A DNA stretch of 55,085 bases from SAR86 cluster bacterium SAR86B (GTDB lineage: Bacteria > Pseudomonadota > Gammaproteobacteria > Magnimaribacterales > Magnimaribacteraceae): NCBI GenBank assembly GCA_905182235.1, contig CAJJAM010000012.1, positions 1 to 55,085 of the forward strand, read 5' to 3'. Under the pieces are notes generated by a model. The model was not told the DNA's origin. It ran no database searches and saw only the letters and a list, made by a program, of their open reading frames with translations. This document shows, piece by piece, positions 35,710-44,628 of the stretch. Both the position numbers and the translations under genes were made by a program. Every line of letters starts with the position of its first letter. The first letter of the stretch is position 1.

Positions 35710-36210
35710 ATGATGCAAAAGGCAATCCTTGCTCTTGATTCTTTTTCTGAGATTACCGGAAAGATTTGTTCCTGGTTTGTGGTTGTTATGGTTTTTATAA
35801 CTTGTCTAGTCGTGGTTATGCGTTATGGCTTGGATATGGGATCCGTTCTTCTGCAGGACGTAGTAATATATTTGCATGCCGGTTTATTTCTTTTGGGATC
35901 TGCATTTGCGCTTAAAAGAGGAAGCCACGTCAGGGTTGATATCTTCTACAGAGATTTTTCTAGAAAAAAGAAAGCTTTGGTAGACCTGTTGGGAAATCTT
36001 TTATTTCTTCAGCCAGTTTGCTGGTCTATTTTCTTTTTTTCTTGGGGTTACGTTGAGTTTTCTTGGAGGATCATGGAAGTCTCAGCTGAGCCTGATGGGC
36101 TTCCTTTTGTCTACCTTCAGAAATCTCTTCTTATTGTTTTATCAATAATTTTAGCCCTTCAGAGTCTTTCAGAAATCCTTAAAGCCAGCGTCATTTTAAA
36201 AGATGGTTGA
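35710..36210 (+). CDS. TRAP transporter small permease (DctQ-like)
   Basis: 166 residues, four predicted membrane helices (about 15-38, 50-72, 92-112 and 134-155). RYGLDMGSVLLQDVVIYLHAG and the KRGSHVRVDIFYRDFS segment are characteristic of DctQ subunits. The start is ATG at 35710 or at 35713 (ATGATG). It overlaps the large permease gene by eight bases. The matching periplasmic binding protein is not adjacent but encoded on the other strand 3 kb away at 39.4-40.5 kb. Confidence 0.9.
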   Translation: MMQKAILALDSFSEITGKICSWFVVVMVFITCLVVVMRYGLDMGSVLLQDVVIYLHAGLFLLGSAFALKRGSHVRVDIFYRDFSRKKKALVDLLGNLLFLQPVCWSIFFFSWGYVEFSWRIMEVSAEPDGLPFVYLQKSLLIVLSIILALQSLSEILKASVILKDG

Positions 36211-37573
36211 ACTAATACCTTTAGTAATGTTTGCCGTTATCTGCCTGGTTTTACTTGCAGGCTTCCCGGTTGCTTTTTCTTTAGCAGGCACTGCATTGAT
36301 ATTTGCAGGCATTGGTATTCAAACGGGCACTTTTGAACTTGCGCTGCTTGGAACAATACCCAACAGACTTTATGGAGATATGACCAACATGACCTTGGTT
36401 GCCATTCCTTTGTTTGTTTTTATGGGTGTTTTGTTAGAGAAATCTAATTTAGCTCAAGATTTATTGAGCAACATGGCAGATATTATGGGCGGTTTTAAGG
36501 GCAGTCTTGCTTTGTCAGTTATTTTTGTGGGAACACTTATTGCTGCCAGTACAGGAATAGTTGGGGCAACCGTTATTGCAATGGGATTAATCTCATTGCC
36601 TATAATGCTTCAAAGAAACTACGATCAGAGTCTTGCAGCAGGGACAATATGTGCGACTGGAACTCTTGGCCAAATAATACCGCCTTCTATAGCGTTAGTT
36701 ATTCTAGGAGATGTTCTTTCAGCTTCGTATCAACAATCTCAATTAAGTATAGGTAATTTCTCTGCTCGTACAGTTTCAGTTGGAGATCTTTTTATGGGAG
36801 CTATTGTTCCTGGTTTAATGCTTGTTTTTGCTTACGCAAGCTACGTGATGATTAGAGCTTACACATCAGAAGGTGTTGCTCCAGCTCAAGAAGTAAGACA
36901 GATAGACAATAAATGGCGCATCATAATGTCTACCTTATTGCCGCCTTTCGTTTTAATCACCTCTGTCCTTGGTTCTATTCTTGCAGGCATAGCTACACCA
37001 ACAGAAGCTGCAGGAGTAGGTGCTTTAGGTGGTCTGATATTGGCTATCAGCAAAAGCAGTCTAACAAAGAAGAATCTTACTGAAGCAGTAGAAACAACCA
37101 CTGAAATTACCGCCATGGTTTTCATGATCCTCTTAGGTTCATCCATCTTTTCTCTGGTTTTCAGAGGATTCGGAGGAGATGATTTAATAACCAGTGTTTT
37201 TATGGATCTACCCGGCGGAGTCTTCACTGCGGTTTTGATGGTTATGATAATTATTTTTCTTTTAGGTTTTATACTTGATTTTATCCAAATCACTTTGGTT
37301 GTTGTCCCCATAGTCGGCCCGGCCTTATTGACACTGGGAGTTGACCCAATCTGGCTTGGGATAATGATTGCTATTAATTTACAAACCTCTTTCCTTACAC
37401 CACCTTTTGGTTTTGCATTGTTTTATTTACGCGGTGTAGCACCAGACAGCCTGCCCACAGAAGCTATTTATAGAGGGGTTATTCCTTTTATACTTATACA
37501 GCTTGTCGTATTAATCTGTCTGGCAATATTTCCAAGTCTAGTTACAGCACTGCCGAATGCAATCTATGGGTAA
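36203..37573 (+). CDS. TRAP transporter large permease (DctM-like)
   Basis: 456 residues with about 12 membrane segments; SMALL pairs such as GTLIAASTGIVGATVIAMGLISLP and GTLGQIIPPSIALVILGDVLS are hallmark DctM loops (quoted in part), and NLQTSFLTPPFGFALFYLRG is at the C-terminal half. It is the Na+- or proton-driven membrane component of a TRAP uptake system, most similar in pattern to TakM-type permeases for 2-oxo acids. It forms an operon with the small permease and overlaps the following ABM gene. Confidence 0.92.
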   Translation: MVELIPLVMFAVICLVLLAGFPVAFSLAGTALIFAGIGIQTGTFELALLGTIPNRLYGDMTNMTLVAIPLFVFMGVLLEKSNLAQDLLSNMADIMGGFKGSLALSVIFVGTLIAASTGIVGATVIAMGLISLPIMLQRNYDQSLAAGTICATGTLGQIIPPSIALVILGDVLSASYQQSQLSIGNFSARTVSVGDLFMGAIVPGLMLVFAYASYVMIRAYTSEGVAPAQEVRQIDNKWRIIMSTLLPPFVLITSVLGSILAGIATPTEAAGVGALGGLILAISKSSLTKKNLTEAVETTTEITAMVFMILLGSSIFSLVFRGFGGDDLITSVFMDLPGGVFTAVLMVMIIIFLLGFILDFIQITLVVVPIVGPALLTLGVDPIWLGIMIAINLQTSFLTPPFGFALFYLRGVAPDSLPTEAIYRGVIPFILIQLVVLICLAIFPSLVTALPNAIYG

Positions 37574-37862
37574 GGTAATTCTTGAAGGTTATATTGTGGC
37601 TTCAGCAAATGATCTAAATAATATTAAAGAACATCTTGATGAACATATTAAACTTACGAGAGCCGAGAAAGGATGCCTTACTTTTAATGTTCAACAGAGA
37701 AATGGTAAGGAATTAATTTTTGATGTTTACGAAGAGTTTACTGATAAAGAAGCCTATGATTTGCATCAAGAAAGAGTTAAAACCAGTACTTGGTACAAGG
37801 CCACCAGGAAGGTCGAAAGGCATTATGATGTATCTGGATTAGAAGCAACTCCTGACAAATAA
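37557..37862 (+). CDS. ABM-domain protein (YgiN-like quinol monooxygenase family)
   Basis: 101 residues if it starts at ATG 37557, or 98 from the ATG at 37566 (MGKVILEGYIVA). The single ABM alpha/beta barrel domain has EHIKLTRAEKGCLTFNVQ, a DVYEEFTDKEAYDLHQERV block and WYKATRKVERHY at the C terminus. The gene overlaps the end of the TRAP large permease gene by 17 bases, which is a strong sign of coupling to the transporter operon. Whether it acts on a transported aromatic or oxo acid, or as a general oxidoreductase, is unknown. Confidence 0.8.
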   Translation: MQSMGKVILEGYIVASANDLNNIKEHLDEHIKLTRAEKGCLTFNVQQRNGKELIFDVYEEFTDKEAYDLHQERVKTSTWYKATRKVERHYDVSGLEATPDK

Positions 37863-37871
37863 AAAAAATAT

Positions 37872-38831
37872 CTATTCTTTATTGAACAAGTAAGAGAGCT
37901 TGTCAGCTCGATAAGAGGATCTCACCATAGGCCCAGATGCCACTTCCAGGAAACCCATTTCCAGTGCTATTTCCTTGTATGCATTGAATTCTTTTGGCGA
38001 GTACCACTTCTCAATTGGCAGATGGTTTATTGTGGGTCTTAAATATTGACCTAAAGTTAAAACATCAACTTGGTTATTCTTTATATCTTGAAGCGTATTT
38101 ATAATTTCTTCGTGAGTCTCGCCTAGACCCAACATCAAGCTGGTTTTAGTAACTATGCTTTTACGATACTCTTTCGCATACCTTAAAACCTTGAGCGTCT
38201 GTTCGTATCCTGCTCGATGATCCCTTACTCTTGAAGTTAAGCGTTTTACGGTCTCTATGTTCTGGGCAAATACTTCTACACCCGAATCTAAAAGTCTTTC
38301 TATGGAAGACTCTATTCCTAAGAAGTCTGGCACTAATGCCTCAACTATAACTTCTGGGGTTTTCTTTTTTGTTGCTTCTATTGTCAGCGCGTAATGAGCT
38401 GCCCCCCCATCTTCCAAGTCATCTCTATTAACTGATGTAAGTACAGCGTATTTCAATCCCATGATGCTTATTGATGATGCAACTTTCTCAGGCTCATTCA
38501 AATCAACCTTCCCGTTGGGATTGCCTGTATCCACAGCACAGAACTTACAAGCTCTTGTGCAAACAGAGCCGAGTAACATAAATGTTGCTGTACCGTGACT
38601 CCAACATTCGCTTATGTTTGGACACATGGCCTCTTCACACACCGTGTGTAGATTTCTTTTGTGAACTATGTCTTTAACTTTTTGAAATTTAACTGATCCC
38701 GTTGGTCTTACGCGTAGCCATGCTGGCTTCCTTTCTATAGGTATTATTTTATTGGCATTGGGCTTTATGCCATTTTTAATGGCAATCGTTCCGCCTTCTT
38801 TAATAACCTTTGTAGGAATAAGATTGTTCAT
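37872..38831 (-). CDS. lipA: Lipoyl synthase
   Basis: 319 residues of the radical SAM family. Auxiliary-cluster cysteines are C65, C70 and C76 ([12 protein letters not shown]), and the radical SAM cluster cysteines are C91, C95 and C98 (CTRACKFC). The C-terminal [13 protein letters not shown] supplies the serine ligand of the auxiliary cluster. It inserts two sulfurs into the octanoyl chain on E2 and GcvH proteins. It starts the base after the lipB stop codon and is the last gene of the minus-strand run uvrD-dctP-lipB-lipA. Confidence 0.97.
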   Translation of the reverse strand: MNNLIPTKVIKEGGTIAIKNGIKPNANKIIPIERKPAWLRVRPTGSVKFQKVKDIVHKRNLHTVCEEAMCPNISECWSHGTATFMLLGSVCTRACKFCAVDTGNPNGKVDLNEPEKVASSISIMGLKYAVLTSVNRDDLEDGGAAHYALTIEATKKKTPEVIVEALVPDFLGIESSIERLLDSGVEVFAQNIETVKRLTSRVRDHRAGYEQTLKVLRYAKEYRKSIVTKTSLMLGLGETHEEIINTLQDIKNNQVDVLTLGQYLRPTINHLPIEKWYSPKEFNAYKEIALEMGFLEVASGPMVRSSYRADKLSYLFNKE

Positions 38832-39446
38832 TTATATATTATCAAAATGGTCTTCTATGGCCTTAGCAAAATTATTTCTTACATCATCCATAGCAACGTC
38901 TGTTAAATCCTTCATCTGCGTTAACTGTAAAGATGAAATTCCACAAGGGTTAATCTGCTTAAAAGGAGACATATCCATATCAACATTCAGACTTATCCCG
39001 TGGTAACTAAAACCTCTATTTATTTTTAAGCCAATGGAAGCAATCTTTTTTTCCTCAACGTAGATACCTGGAAAGCCGGTCTTTCTTTCTGCTTCAATTG
39101 CATAAAGTTTTAATAAATTAATTATTAATTCTTCTAATTCTTGGACCAGCCTCTTGGGACCCCAACCTCGTCGCCTTAAATTAATCATAAAATAAACAAC
39201 TAGCTGACCTGGGCCATGAAAAGTTATCTCCCCTCCTCTGTCGCTTCTTATGACGGGAATAGCACCGGATTCTAAAAGGTTATCTTTTGACCCTGCATGC
39301 CCAATTGTAAACACTGGAGGGTGCTCCAAAAGCCAGACTTCATCTTTGTCTTCTTGAGTTTTACCTGAAATTGTTGCCCGCATAGAATTCCATGAATCTT
39401 GATAATCTTGACTGCCAAGATGTTTTATCTGCAATTGATGGTTCAA
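38832..39446 (-). CDS. lipB: Octanoyltransferase LipB
   Basis: 204 residues. Landmarks are EHPPVFTIGHAGS (41-53), RGGEITFHGPGQLVVYF (70-86), the lysine K134 in KKIASIGLKI and the catalytic cysteine C168 in INPCGISSL. It transfers octanoate from acyl carrier protein to lipoyl domains, the first step of lipoylation, followed by LipA. The start codon is TTG at 39446, overlapping the stop of dctP (TTGA), so it is translationally coupled to a TRAP binding-protein gene. Confidence 0.96.
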   Translation of the reverse strand: MNHQLQIKHLGSQDYQDSWNSMRATISGKTQEDKDEVWLLEHPPVFTIGHAGSKDNLLESGAIPVIRSDRGGEITFHGPGQLVVYFMINLRRRGWGPKRLVQELEELIINLLKLYAIEAERKTGFPGIYVEEKKIASIGLKINRGFSYHGISLNVDMDMSPFKQINPCGISSLQLTQMKDLTDVAMDDVRNNFAKAIEDHFDNI

Positions 39447-40540
39447 TCTAGCTCCCTTGTATCGATGTAGGCTTTTTCAGATATTCTGTGATAGCTTATA
39501 ACTTGATCTTTAAATGCTACATAAGAGTTATAAACTCTTGTAGCCATTTCATCCCCTTCAATAAAATCTATCATCACGTCTTCTGAAATATCCCTCAAAG
39601 CAATCAAGACTTCATCGGGTAGCTTTCTGAGTTTAACGTCATGTTTTTCTGTAAGCTCCGTCAAGGCTTGGTTGTTCCTGGCTGTATATTCATCCAACAT
39701 CTCTTGATTGGCAGCCTTGGCAGCATATTTCATGATGGCTTGAAGGTCTTTTGGTAAAGACATTAGCGCATCTTTATTTATAATAATTTCAAGCGTTGAG
39801 CCAGGTTCGTGCCAACCCGGGTAATAGTAATATTTTGCTACTTGATGGAAGCCAAAAGTTAAGTCGTTATAGGGTCCTACCCACTCTGCAGCATCTACCA
39901 CCCCCTGTTGAAGTGCTAAAAAAATCTCATTACCAGGTAACTGAACCGTTTCTCCTCCTGCTCGGGTAAATATTTCTCCAGCAAGACCAGGTATACGCAT
40001 CTTTATTCCTTTAAGGTCTTCCATTGAATTAATTTCTTTATTAAACCAACCGGCCATTTGGACTCCAGTATTGCCGCCTGCCAAAGGAACTAAATTAAAA
40101 GGTTCATAAGCTTCTTGCCACAATTCCAACCCTCCCCCGTAGTGCAACCAGCCGTTCATTTCTTGGGCTGTTAAACCAAAAGGAATGGCTGTAAAAAATT
40201 GAGATGATTTAACTTTTCCCGTCCAATAATAAGAAGCGCCATGACCCAGTTGTACGTTTCCCTGAGAGACAGCGTCAAAAACACCCATTGCAGGTACTAG
40301 CTCTCCAGCTCCATAAACTTTTATTTTCATTTGGCCACAAGTCATCTCATCTACATACTGAGAAAAATTTTCTCCTGCCATTCCAAGTCCAGGAAAATTC
40401 TTTGGCCAAGTGGTGACCATGTTCCATTTATAGCTCTTTCCTCCATTAGATAAACACGTGTCATCTGCCACTACCTTTTCGGCTTCAGAACACGACACCA
40501 TCACAACAAGAACTCCTATTAAAACTGCATATCTTTTCAT
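39443..40540 (-). CDS. TRAP transporter substrate-binding protein DctP (TakP-like)
   Basis: 365 residues. A signal peptide ends in a lipobox-like MVSC, with C17 as the probable lipidated cysteine. The mature domain has TakP-type features: WNMVTTWPKNFPGLGM, the GIKMRIPGLAGEIFTRAGGE block, EIFLALQQGVVDAAEWVGPYN and GFHQVAKYYYYPGWHEPG (given in pieces). TakP of Rhodobacter binds 2-oxo acids with Na+; by similarity this may bind pyruvate-like or longer 2-oxo acids. The matching permease is encoded on the opposite strand at 35.7-37.6 kb, separated by lipA and lipB. It overlaps lipB by four bases and starts 14 bases after uvrD. A ribosome binding site AGGAAA precedes it. Confidence 0.9.
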   Translation of the reverse strand: MKRYAVLIGVLVVMVSCSEAEKVVADDTCLSNGGKSYKWNMVTTWPKNFPGLGMAGENFSQYVDEMTCGQMKIKVYGAGELVPAMGVFDAVSQGNVQLGHGASYYWTGKVKSSQFFTAIPFGLTAQEMNGWLHYGGGLELWQEAYEPFNLVPLAGGNTGVQMAGWFNKEINSMEDLKGIKMRIPGLAGEIFTRAGGETVQLPGNEIFLALQQGVVDAAEWVGPYNDLTFGFHQVAKYYYYPGWHEPGSTLEIIINKDALMSLPKDLQAIMKYAAKAANQEMLDEYTARNNQALTELTEKHDVKLRKLPDEVLIALRDISEDVMIDFIEGDEMATRVYNSYVAFKDQVISYHRISEKAYIDTRELD

Positions 40541-40554
40541 TAAATTTCCTTTTT

Positions 40555-42717
40555 CTATATTGACCTAAGTTTGGCGTATGAAACCATTAGCCACTTAGTC
40601 TTACCTTTATTAAAACTCACCTCAACTCTTGCATTTGCACCTTGACCTTCGTAATTCAGAATTACCCCTTCTCCAAAGACTTCATGGGATACCGTCTGTC
40701 CGAGTTTAAATTCTGTATCAGGCACCTCCCCTGAAACAATGGATTTTGATCTTGGTTGATGCCTAGGGATATTTCCACCGGTACGCACCTCCATGGTTAA
40801 CTCTGGTGGAATCTCTCTTAAGAATCTTGATGGAGGGTTGAAGTTTTCTGTACCGTAAAGATTCCTCATTTCTGCATGAACAATAAATAATTTTTCCATT
40901 GCCCTTGTCATTCCCACATAACAGAGTCTTCTTTCTTCTTGTAGCTGCGCAGGGTCTTCAATAGAGAGTTTATGAGGAAAAAGTCCTTCTTCAAAACCCG
41001 TAATAAAAACTAACGGAAATTCAAGACCTTTAGCCGAATGTAAAGTCATTAGCTGAATTGCTGCTTCATGTTCTGCTGCCTGGTTATCACCTGCATCCAA
41101 TGCAGCATGGTCAATAAAAAGTTTTAATTCAGTAGTTTCTTCTTCTCCTTGAGGAGATTCAAAATCAGCTGCTGCAGTCACAAGCTCTCCTAGATTTTCT
41201 ACTCTAGTTCTTCCCTTTTCCCCTGCTTCTTTCTTATGGTATTCAATGAGGCCGCTTCTTTGAATGACATGATCCACCATGTCTTTAAATAATAAATCTT
41301 CTGTCTCTTCCTCCAATTTTTCAAAATCAGACATAAAACCTTGCACGGACTGAGCTGCTCTTGGGGTGAGTCCTTCTGTTTCTAAAAGGTCTTCTGCGGC
41401 CTTCCAAAGAGAAGATTCATTTCTAAGTGCCCTGGCTCTTATGATATCAATTGTTTTAGCTCCTATTCCCCTGGGAGGTATATTTATAACTCTTTCAAAA
41501 GCAGCGTCATCTTCTCTGCCAAAGACCAATCGCAAGTATCCCATAGCATTCTTTATTTCTGCTCTTTCGTAGAACCTTAACCCGCCGTATATTTTATAGG
41601 GCAGTCCTTCTCTTAATATGGCCTCTTCCAGAACCCTTGATTGAGCATTTGATCTGTAAAGTATGGCAACTTCATCAAGATTTCTTCCCTGGCCCATCCA
41701 GGTTTGAATACTGCCCACCACGTACCTAGCTTCATCGTCTTCGTTATAGGCGGAGTAAATAGAAATTTGTTCCCCTTCCTTCTGTTCAGTCCAAAGGTCT
41801 TTTCCCATTCGCCCTTGGTTATTCTTTATAACCGCATTTGCTGCACTCAGAATAATCTCAGTTGACCTGTAATTCTGTTCAAGCTTAACCACCTCTGTTC
41901 CGACATAATCTTTAGTAAATCTATTAATATTTTCACTTTTTGCTCCCCTCCATCCATAGATAGATTGGTCATCATCTCCAACGGACATAATATGACTACC
42001 GGCATTAGTCAGTAGTCTTAAAAACTGATACTGAACCTCGTTTGTATCTTGAAATTCATCAACAAGAATATGTTGGAACCTTCTTTGGTAATGCTTAAGT
42101 ATCTGTTCATTATGCCGGAGCAGCAGGTAAGATCTTAGTAAGAGTTCTCCAAAATCAACTAAACTCTCTCTTTCACACAATTCTTCATAAGCTGTGTAAA
42201 CTTGATTCATCTTTTCAGCAAAATAATCATCGCCTACTTCAACATCTTTAGAGCGCCTGCATTCGTCTTTTTGCTTATTTATAAACCACTGTATTTGTCT
42301 CGGTGGCCACTTGCCATCATCCAGTCCCAAAGATTTACTTACCCTTTTGATGACCCTAAATTGGTCTTCACTATCCAATATTGCAAACTCTCTTCTTAAA
42401 CCTGCCTCCTCCCAATGACTTCTTAGCAACCTATGGGATATACCATGAAAAGTACCACACCAAAAATTGCCCATCTCTTCTTCTACGATGTTTTCTATTC
42501 TGCCGCGCATTTCACTTGCCGCTTTATTTGTAAAAGTAACCGTCAAAAGAGAATGTGGGTTAACACCCATGCCTTTTATAAGCCAAGCAACTCTGTGAGC
42601 TATCACTCTGGTCTTGCCTGAACCGGCCCCAGCAAGGACCAATAAATTCTTGGATTCAGATGTGACCGCCTGCCTTTGGGGTTCGTTTAAGTTTTGAAAA
42701 ATATCAGATACATCCAC
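40555..42717 (-). CDS. uvrD: DNA helicase II UvrD (UvrD/PcrA)
   Basis: 720 residues of superfamily 1A. Walker A GAGSGKT at 30-36, motif II LVDEFQDTNEVQ, motif III GDDDQSIYGWRGA, motif VI YVGMTRAMEKLFI, and a C-terminal Tudor-like extension LGQTVSHEVFGEGVILNYEG typical of UvrD. It unwinds DNA 3' to 5' in excision and mismatch repair. The start appears to be GTG at 42717. No LexA box of the CTGT-N8-ACAG type is visible in the 100 bases upstream, unlike E. coli uvrD. Confidence 0.95.
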   Translation of the reverse strand: MDVSDIFQNLNEPQRQAVTSESKNLLVLAGAGSGKTRVIAHRVAWLIKGMGVNPHSLLTVTFTNKAASEMRGRIENIVEEEMGNFWCGTFHGISHRLLRSHWEEAGLRREFAILDSEDQFRVIKRVSKSLGLDDGKWPPRQIQWFINKQKDECRRSKDVEVGDDYFAEKMNQVYTAYEELCERESLVDFGELLLRSYLLLRHNEQILKHYQRRFQHILVDEFQDTNEVQYQFLRLLTNAGSHIMSVGDDDQSIYGWRGAKSENINRFTKDYVGTEVVKLEQNYRSTEIILSAANAVIKNNQGRMGKDLWTEQKEGEQISIYSAYNEDDEARYVVGSIQTWMGQGRNLDEVAILYRSNAQSRVLEEAILREGLPYKIYGGLRFYERAEIKNAMGYLRLVFGREDDAAFERVINIPPRGIGAKTIDIIRARALRNESSLWKAAEDLLETEGLTPRAAQSVQGFMSDFEKLEEETEDLLFKDMVDHVIQRSGLIEYHKKEAGEKGRTRVENLGELVTAAADFESPQGEEETTELKLFIDHAALDAGDNQAAEHEAAIQLMTLHSAKGLEFPLVFITGFEEGLFPHKLSIEDPAQLQEERRLCYVGMTRAMEKLFIVHAEMRNLYGTENFNPPSRFLREIPPELTMEVRTGGNIPRHQPRSKSIVSGEVPDTEFKLGQTVSHEVFGEGVILNYEGQGANARVEVSFNKGKTKWLMVSYAKLRSI

Positions 42718-42808
42718 GGGCGTATTCTATATAAAAATCAGGTTTTTTAATTAAGTAAGTTCAAATATTTTGATCTAATTTCTGCCGCAAAGAGAATGAG
42801 AAAAATTT

Positions 42809-42825
42809 AATCATGGGTTATGATT
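42809..42825. repeat. Short inverted repeat before mazG-like gene
   Basis: AATCAT (42809-42814) and ATGATT (42820-42825) are reverse complements around GGGTT, 11 bases upstream of the ATG at 42836. It might be an operator or a small leader hairpin; arms of six bases are short enough to occur by chance. Confidence 0.3.
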
Positions 42826-42835
42826 GTTAAATATT

Positions 42836-43249
42836 ATGACAGACGCAAAAGATTTTTTTTCTACGTATAGTGATTTTGTAACCAAAGTGACTAGCGAACC
42901 AAGCCTTGATTTAGAATCATTAAAATCCTCACTGGATTCTATTCAAAATAATTCAAATATTGATATTCCAAGATTGCTTACTGGGGCCCTTGGCCTTGGA
43001 AGTGAAACAGGTGAATTTGTTGAAATAGTTAAGAAAATGGTCTTGCAAGGCAAACCTGCCGATGAAGCAAATATCTTTCATATGAAAAGAGAACTTGGAG
43101 ATATCATGTGGTACTGGGTAACCGCTTGCATGGCTTTGGGATTAGACCCGGTTGAGGTTATTAGCGAAAACCAAAAGAAATTGGAAGATCGGTACGGGGA
43201 GCAATTCACTATCAACCAAAGTGAAGTTAGAGCTGAGGGAGACCTTTAA
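42836..43249 (+). CDS. MazG-like nucleotide pyrophosphohydrolase
   Basis: About 137 residues from ATG 42836; a TTG at 42824 would add four residues. The all-alpha MazG fold is shown by LLTGALGLGSETGEFVEIVK, with the metal-binding E-E-x2-E-type pattern in GSETGEFVEIV, and a second helix FHMKRELGDIMWYWVTACMALG whose ELGD supplies further metal ligands. It would hydrolyse a nucleoside triphosphate, possibly a house-cleaning or ppGpp-lowering function. It is 3 bases from the convergent hemA gene. Confidence 0.85.
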   Translation: MTDAKDFFSTYSDFVTKVTSEPSLDLESLKSSLDSIQNNSNIDIPRLLTGALGLGSETGEFVEIVKKMVLQGKPADEANIFHMKRELGDIMWYWVTACMALGLDPVEVISENQKKLEDRYGEQFTINQSEVRAEGDL

Positions 43250-43252
43250 AGC

Positions 43253-44506
43253 TTAGTAAATTCTACTAACTGATTCTTTAGCAGTAAACTCTTCTGGGTC
43301 TGCTCTTCTTAAACCCATTACCGTCCAAATATCCTCTAGAGCTTCAACAAAACGATCTATGTCTTCTTCTTCGTGTCTAGGAGATATGGTCACCCTAAAT
43401 CGTTCGTCGCCCTTAGGAACGGTTGGGAAGAAAACGGGCTGTATATATATTCCATGTTTTTCAATGAGCAAGTTAGCTGCTTGTTTGCAAAGTGCTGGGT
43501 CGTACAAATGTATAGGGATTATATGGCTATCGTTTTCTAGAAAAGGAATTCTCGCCTTTCTTAAGCCCTGCCTGATTCGATCAGAATTTATTCTAATATT
43601 AGCCCTCAGATCATCCGATTCTTTAGCCAGTTCAATGCTCTTTATGGAAGCAGCAGCTATGGAAGGGTTCATGGAAGAAGTAAAAATAAATCCTGGTGCA
43701 AAGCTTCTAATGTAATCAATTATGTCTGCATTAGCTGCTACGTAACCTCCCATTTGGCCAAAAGACTTTGATAACGTTCCGTTAATGATATCAATTCTAT
43801 CTTCAAGTCCTAGTTCAGCGGTAATGCCCCTTCCTTCCGGGCCATACAGCCCTACGGAATGAACTTCATCGAGGTAAGTTAGCGCATTGTATTCTTCAGC
43901 CAACGCAACAATCTTCGCTATTGGTGACCTCATGCCCTCCATAGAATATAAAGATTCAAAAACAATTAACTTTGGAGTATCAGCATTTGAAGTCTTAAGA
44001 AGTTCTTCTAAATGATCTGTATCGTTGTGCCTAAAAACGTGACAAATAGCATCAGCATTTTTTATACCCTGAATAAGAGAAGCGTGGTTAAGTTCATCAG
44101 AATAAACCTCGACACCTTCCAGGTTCTTGCATAACGTCCAAAGAGACGATTGGTTGGCTGTATAAGCTGACGGAAATAATAAGCTTGCTTCTTTCTTGTG
44201 CAACTCTGCTAGCAAAGTTTCTAGATCAACATGGTAAGTTGAGGTTCCTGAAATATTCCTTGTACCGCCTGATCCTGTTCCTAACTCATTAATAACATCT
44301 ATAGATACCTTTGTTACCTCTGGATGCTGACTTAGGTTTAAGTAGTCATTGCTGCACCAAACCTCTACTTCCCTTTCCCTACCTTCAAACCTTTCAGTTG
44401 CCTTAGGAAAACTGGATTGATTTCTGTTGATAGCCCTAAATTTTCTATAGAGACCTTGTGACTTAAGAGAGATTAGTTCGTCTGAGAAGAATTTTTTATA
44501 GTTCAT
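43253..44506 (-). CDS. hemA: 5-Aminolevulinate synthase (ALAS, C4 pathway)
   Basis: 417 residues of the alpha-oxoamine synthase family. [15 protein letters not shown], the substrate-binding [21 protein letters not shown] block (77-97, quoted in part), the PLP-ring D213 in [12 protein letters not shown] and the PLP lysine K247 in [13 protein letters not shown] are present. The N terminus [11 protein letters not shown] and [13 protein letters not shown] pattern, GGTRNISGT and the position inside a heme cluster favour ALAS over 8-amino-7-oxononanoate synthase or Kbl. It condenses glycine and succinyl-CoA. Most Gammaproteobacteria use glutamyl-tRNA (C5 pathway), so an alphaproteobacterial-type enzyme here is noteworthy. 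It is divergent from hemC. Confidence 0.88.
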   Translation of the reverse strand: MNYKKFFSDELISLKSQGLYRKFRAINRNQSSFPKATERFEGREREVEVWCSNDYLNLSQHPEVTKVSIDVINELGTGSGGTRNISGTSTYHVDLETLLAELHKKEASLLFPSAYTANQSSLWTLCKNLEGVEVYSDELNHASLIQGIKNADAICHVFRHNDTDHLEELLKTSNADTPKLIVFESLYSMEGMRSPIAKIVALAEEYNALTYLDEVHSVGLYGPEGRGITAELGLEDRIDIINGTLSKSFGQMGGYVAANADIIDYIRSFAPGFIFTSSMNPSIAAASIKSIELAKESDDLRANIRINSDRIRQGLRKARIPFLENDSHIIPIHLYDPALCKQAANLLIEKHGIYIQPVFFPTVPKGDERFRVTISPRHEEEDIDRFVEALEDIWTVMGLRRADPEEFTAKESVSRIY

Positions 44507-44524
44507 GGAGTTTTATTTTATTAA

Positions 44525-44554
44525 AATGTAAAAAAGTAAAAAATCAGGCGTCAA
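44525..44554 (-). promoter_or_regulatory. Candidate promoter of hemA
   Basis: On the minus strand TTGACG (44554-44549) and TACATT (44530-44525) are 18 bases apart. The start of transcription would be about 44517, giving a leader of only about ten bases before the ATG at 44506, with no Shine-Dalgarno sequence. Confidence 0.45.
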
Positions 44555-44597
44555 CAGACGTGAAATATAGCATACTTGGTAATGTAATTATTCAGGC

Positions 44598-44610
44598 GAG
44601 AACCGTTCTC
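44598..44610. promoter_or_regulatory. Fur-like dyad between hemA and hemC
   Basis: GAGAAC-C-GTTCTC is a perfect 6-1-6 inverted repeat (44598-44610), followed by ATT. It resembles half of the Fur-box consensus (TGAGAAT.ATTCTCA type) and lies 19 bases before the hemC start, in the divergent heme promoter region. Iron-responsive control would make sense for heme genes, but identification of the regulator is inference. Confidence 0.45.
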
Positions 44611-44628
44611 ATTTAAAACCTTAAAATT

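Noticed and set aside
36886-37311. Long minus-strand ORF (141 codons) inside the TRAP large permease gene
   Set aside because: It is basic, repetitive and antisense to a clearly conserved DctM; it is a shadow frame.
42718-42835. LexA box in front of uvrD
   Set aside because: No CTGT-N8-ACAG type dyad is present; the only dyad is AATCAT/ATGATT nearer the mazG-like gene.
43253-44506. Assigning this gene as bioF or kbl rather than hemA
   Set aside because: The N-terminal pattern and location beside hemC, hemB, hemE, hemF and hemJ favour 5-aminolevulinate synthase; the doubt is kept in the confidence value.
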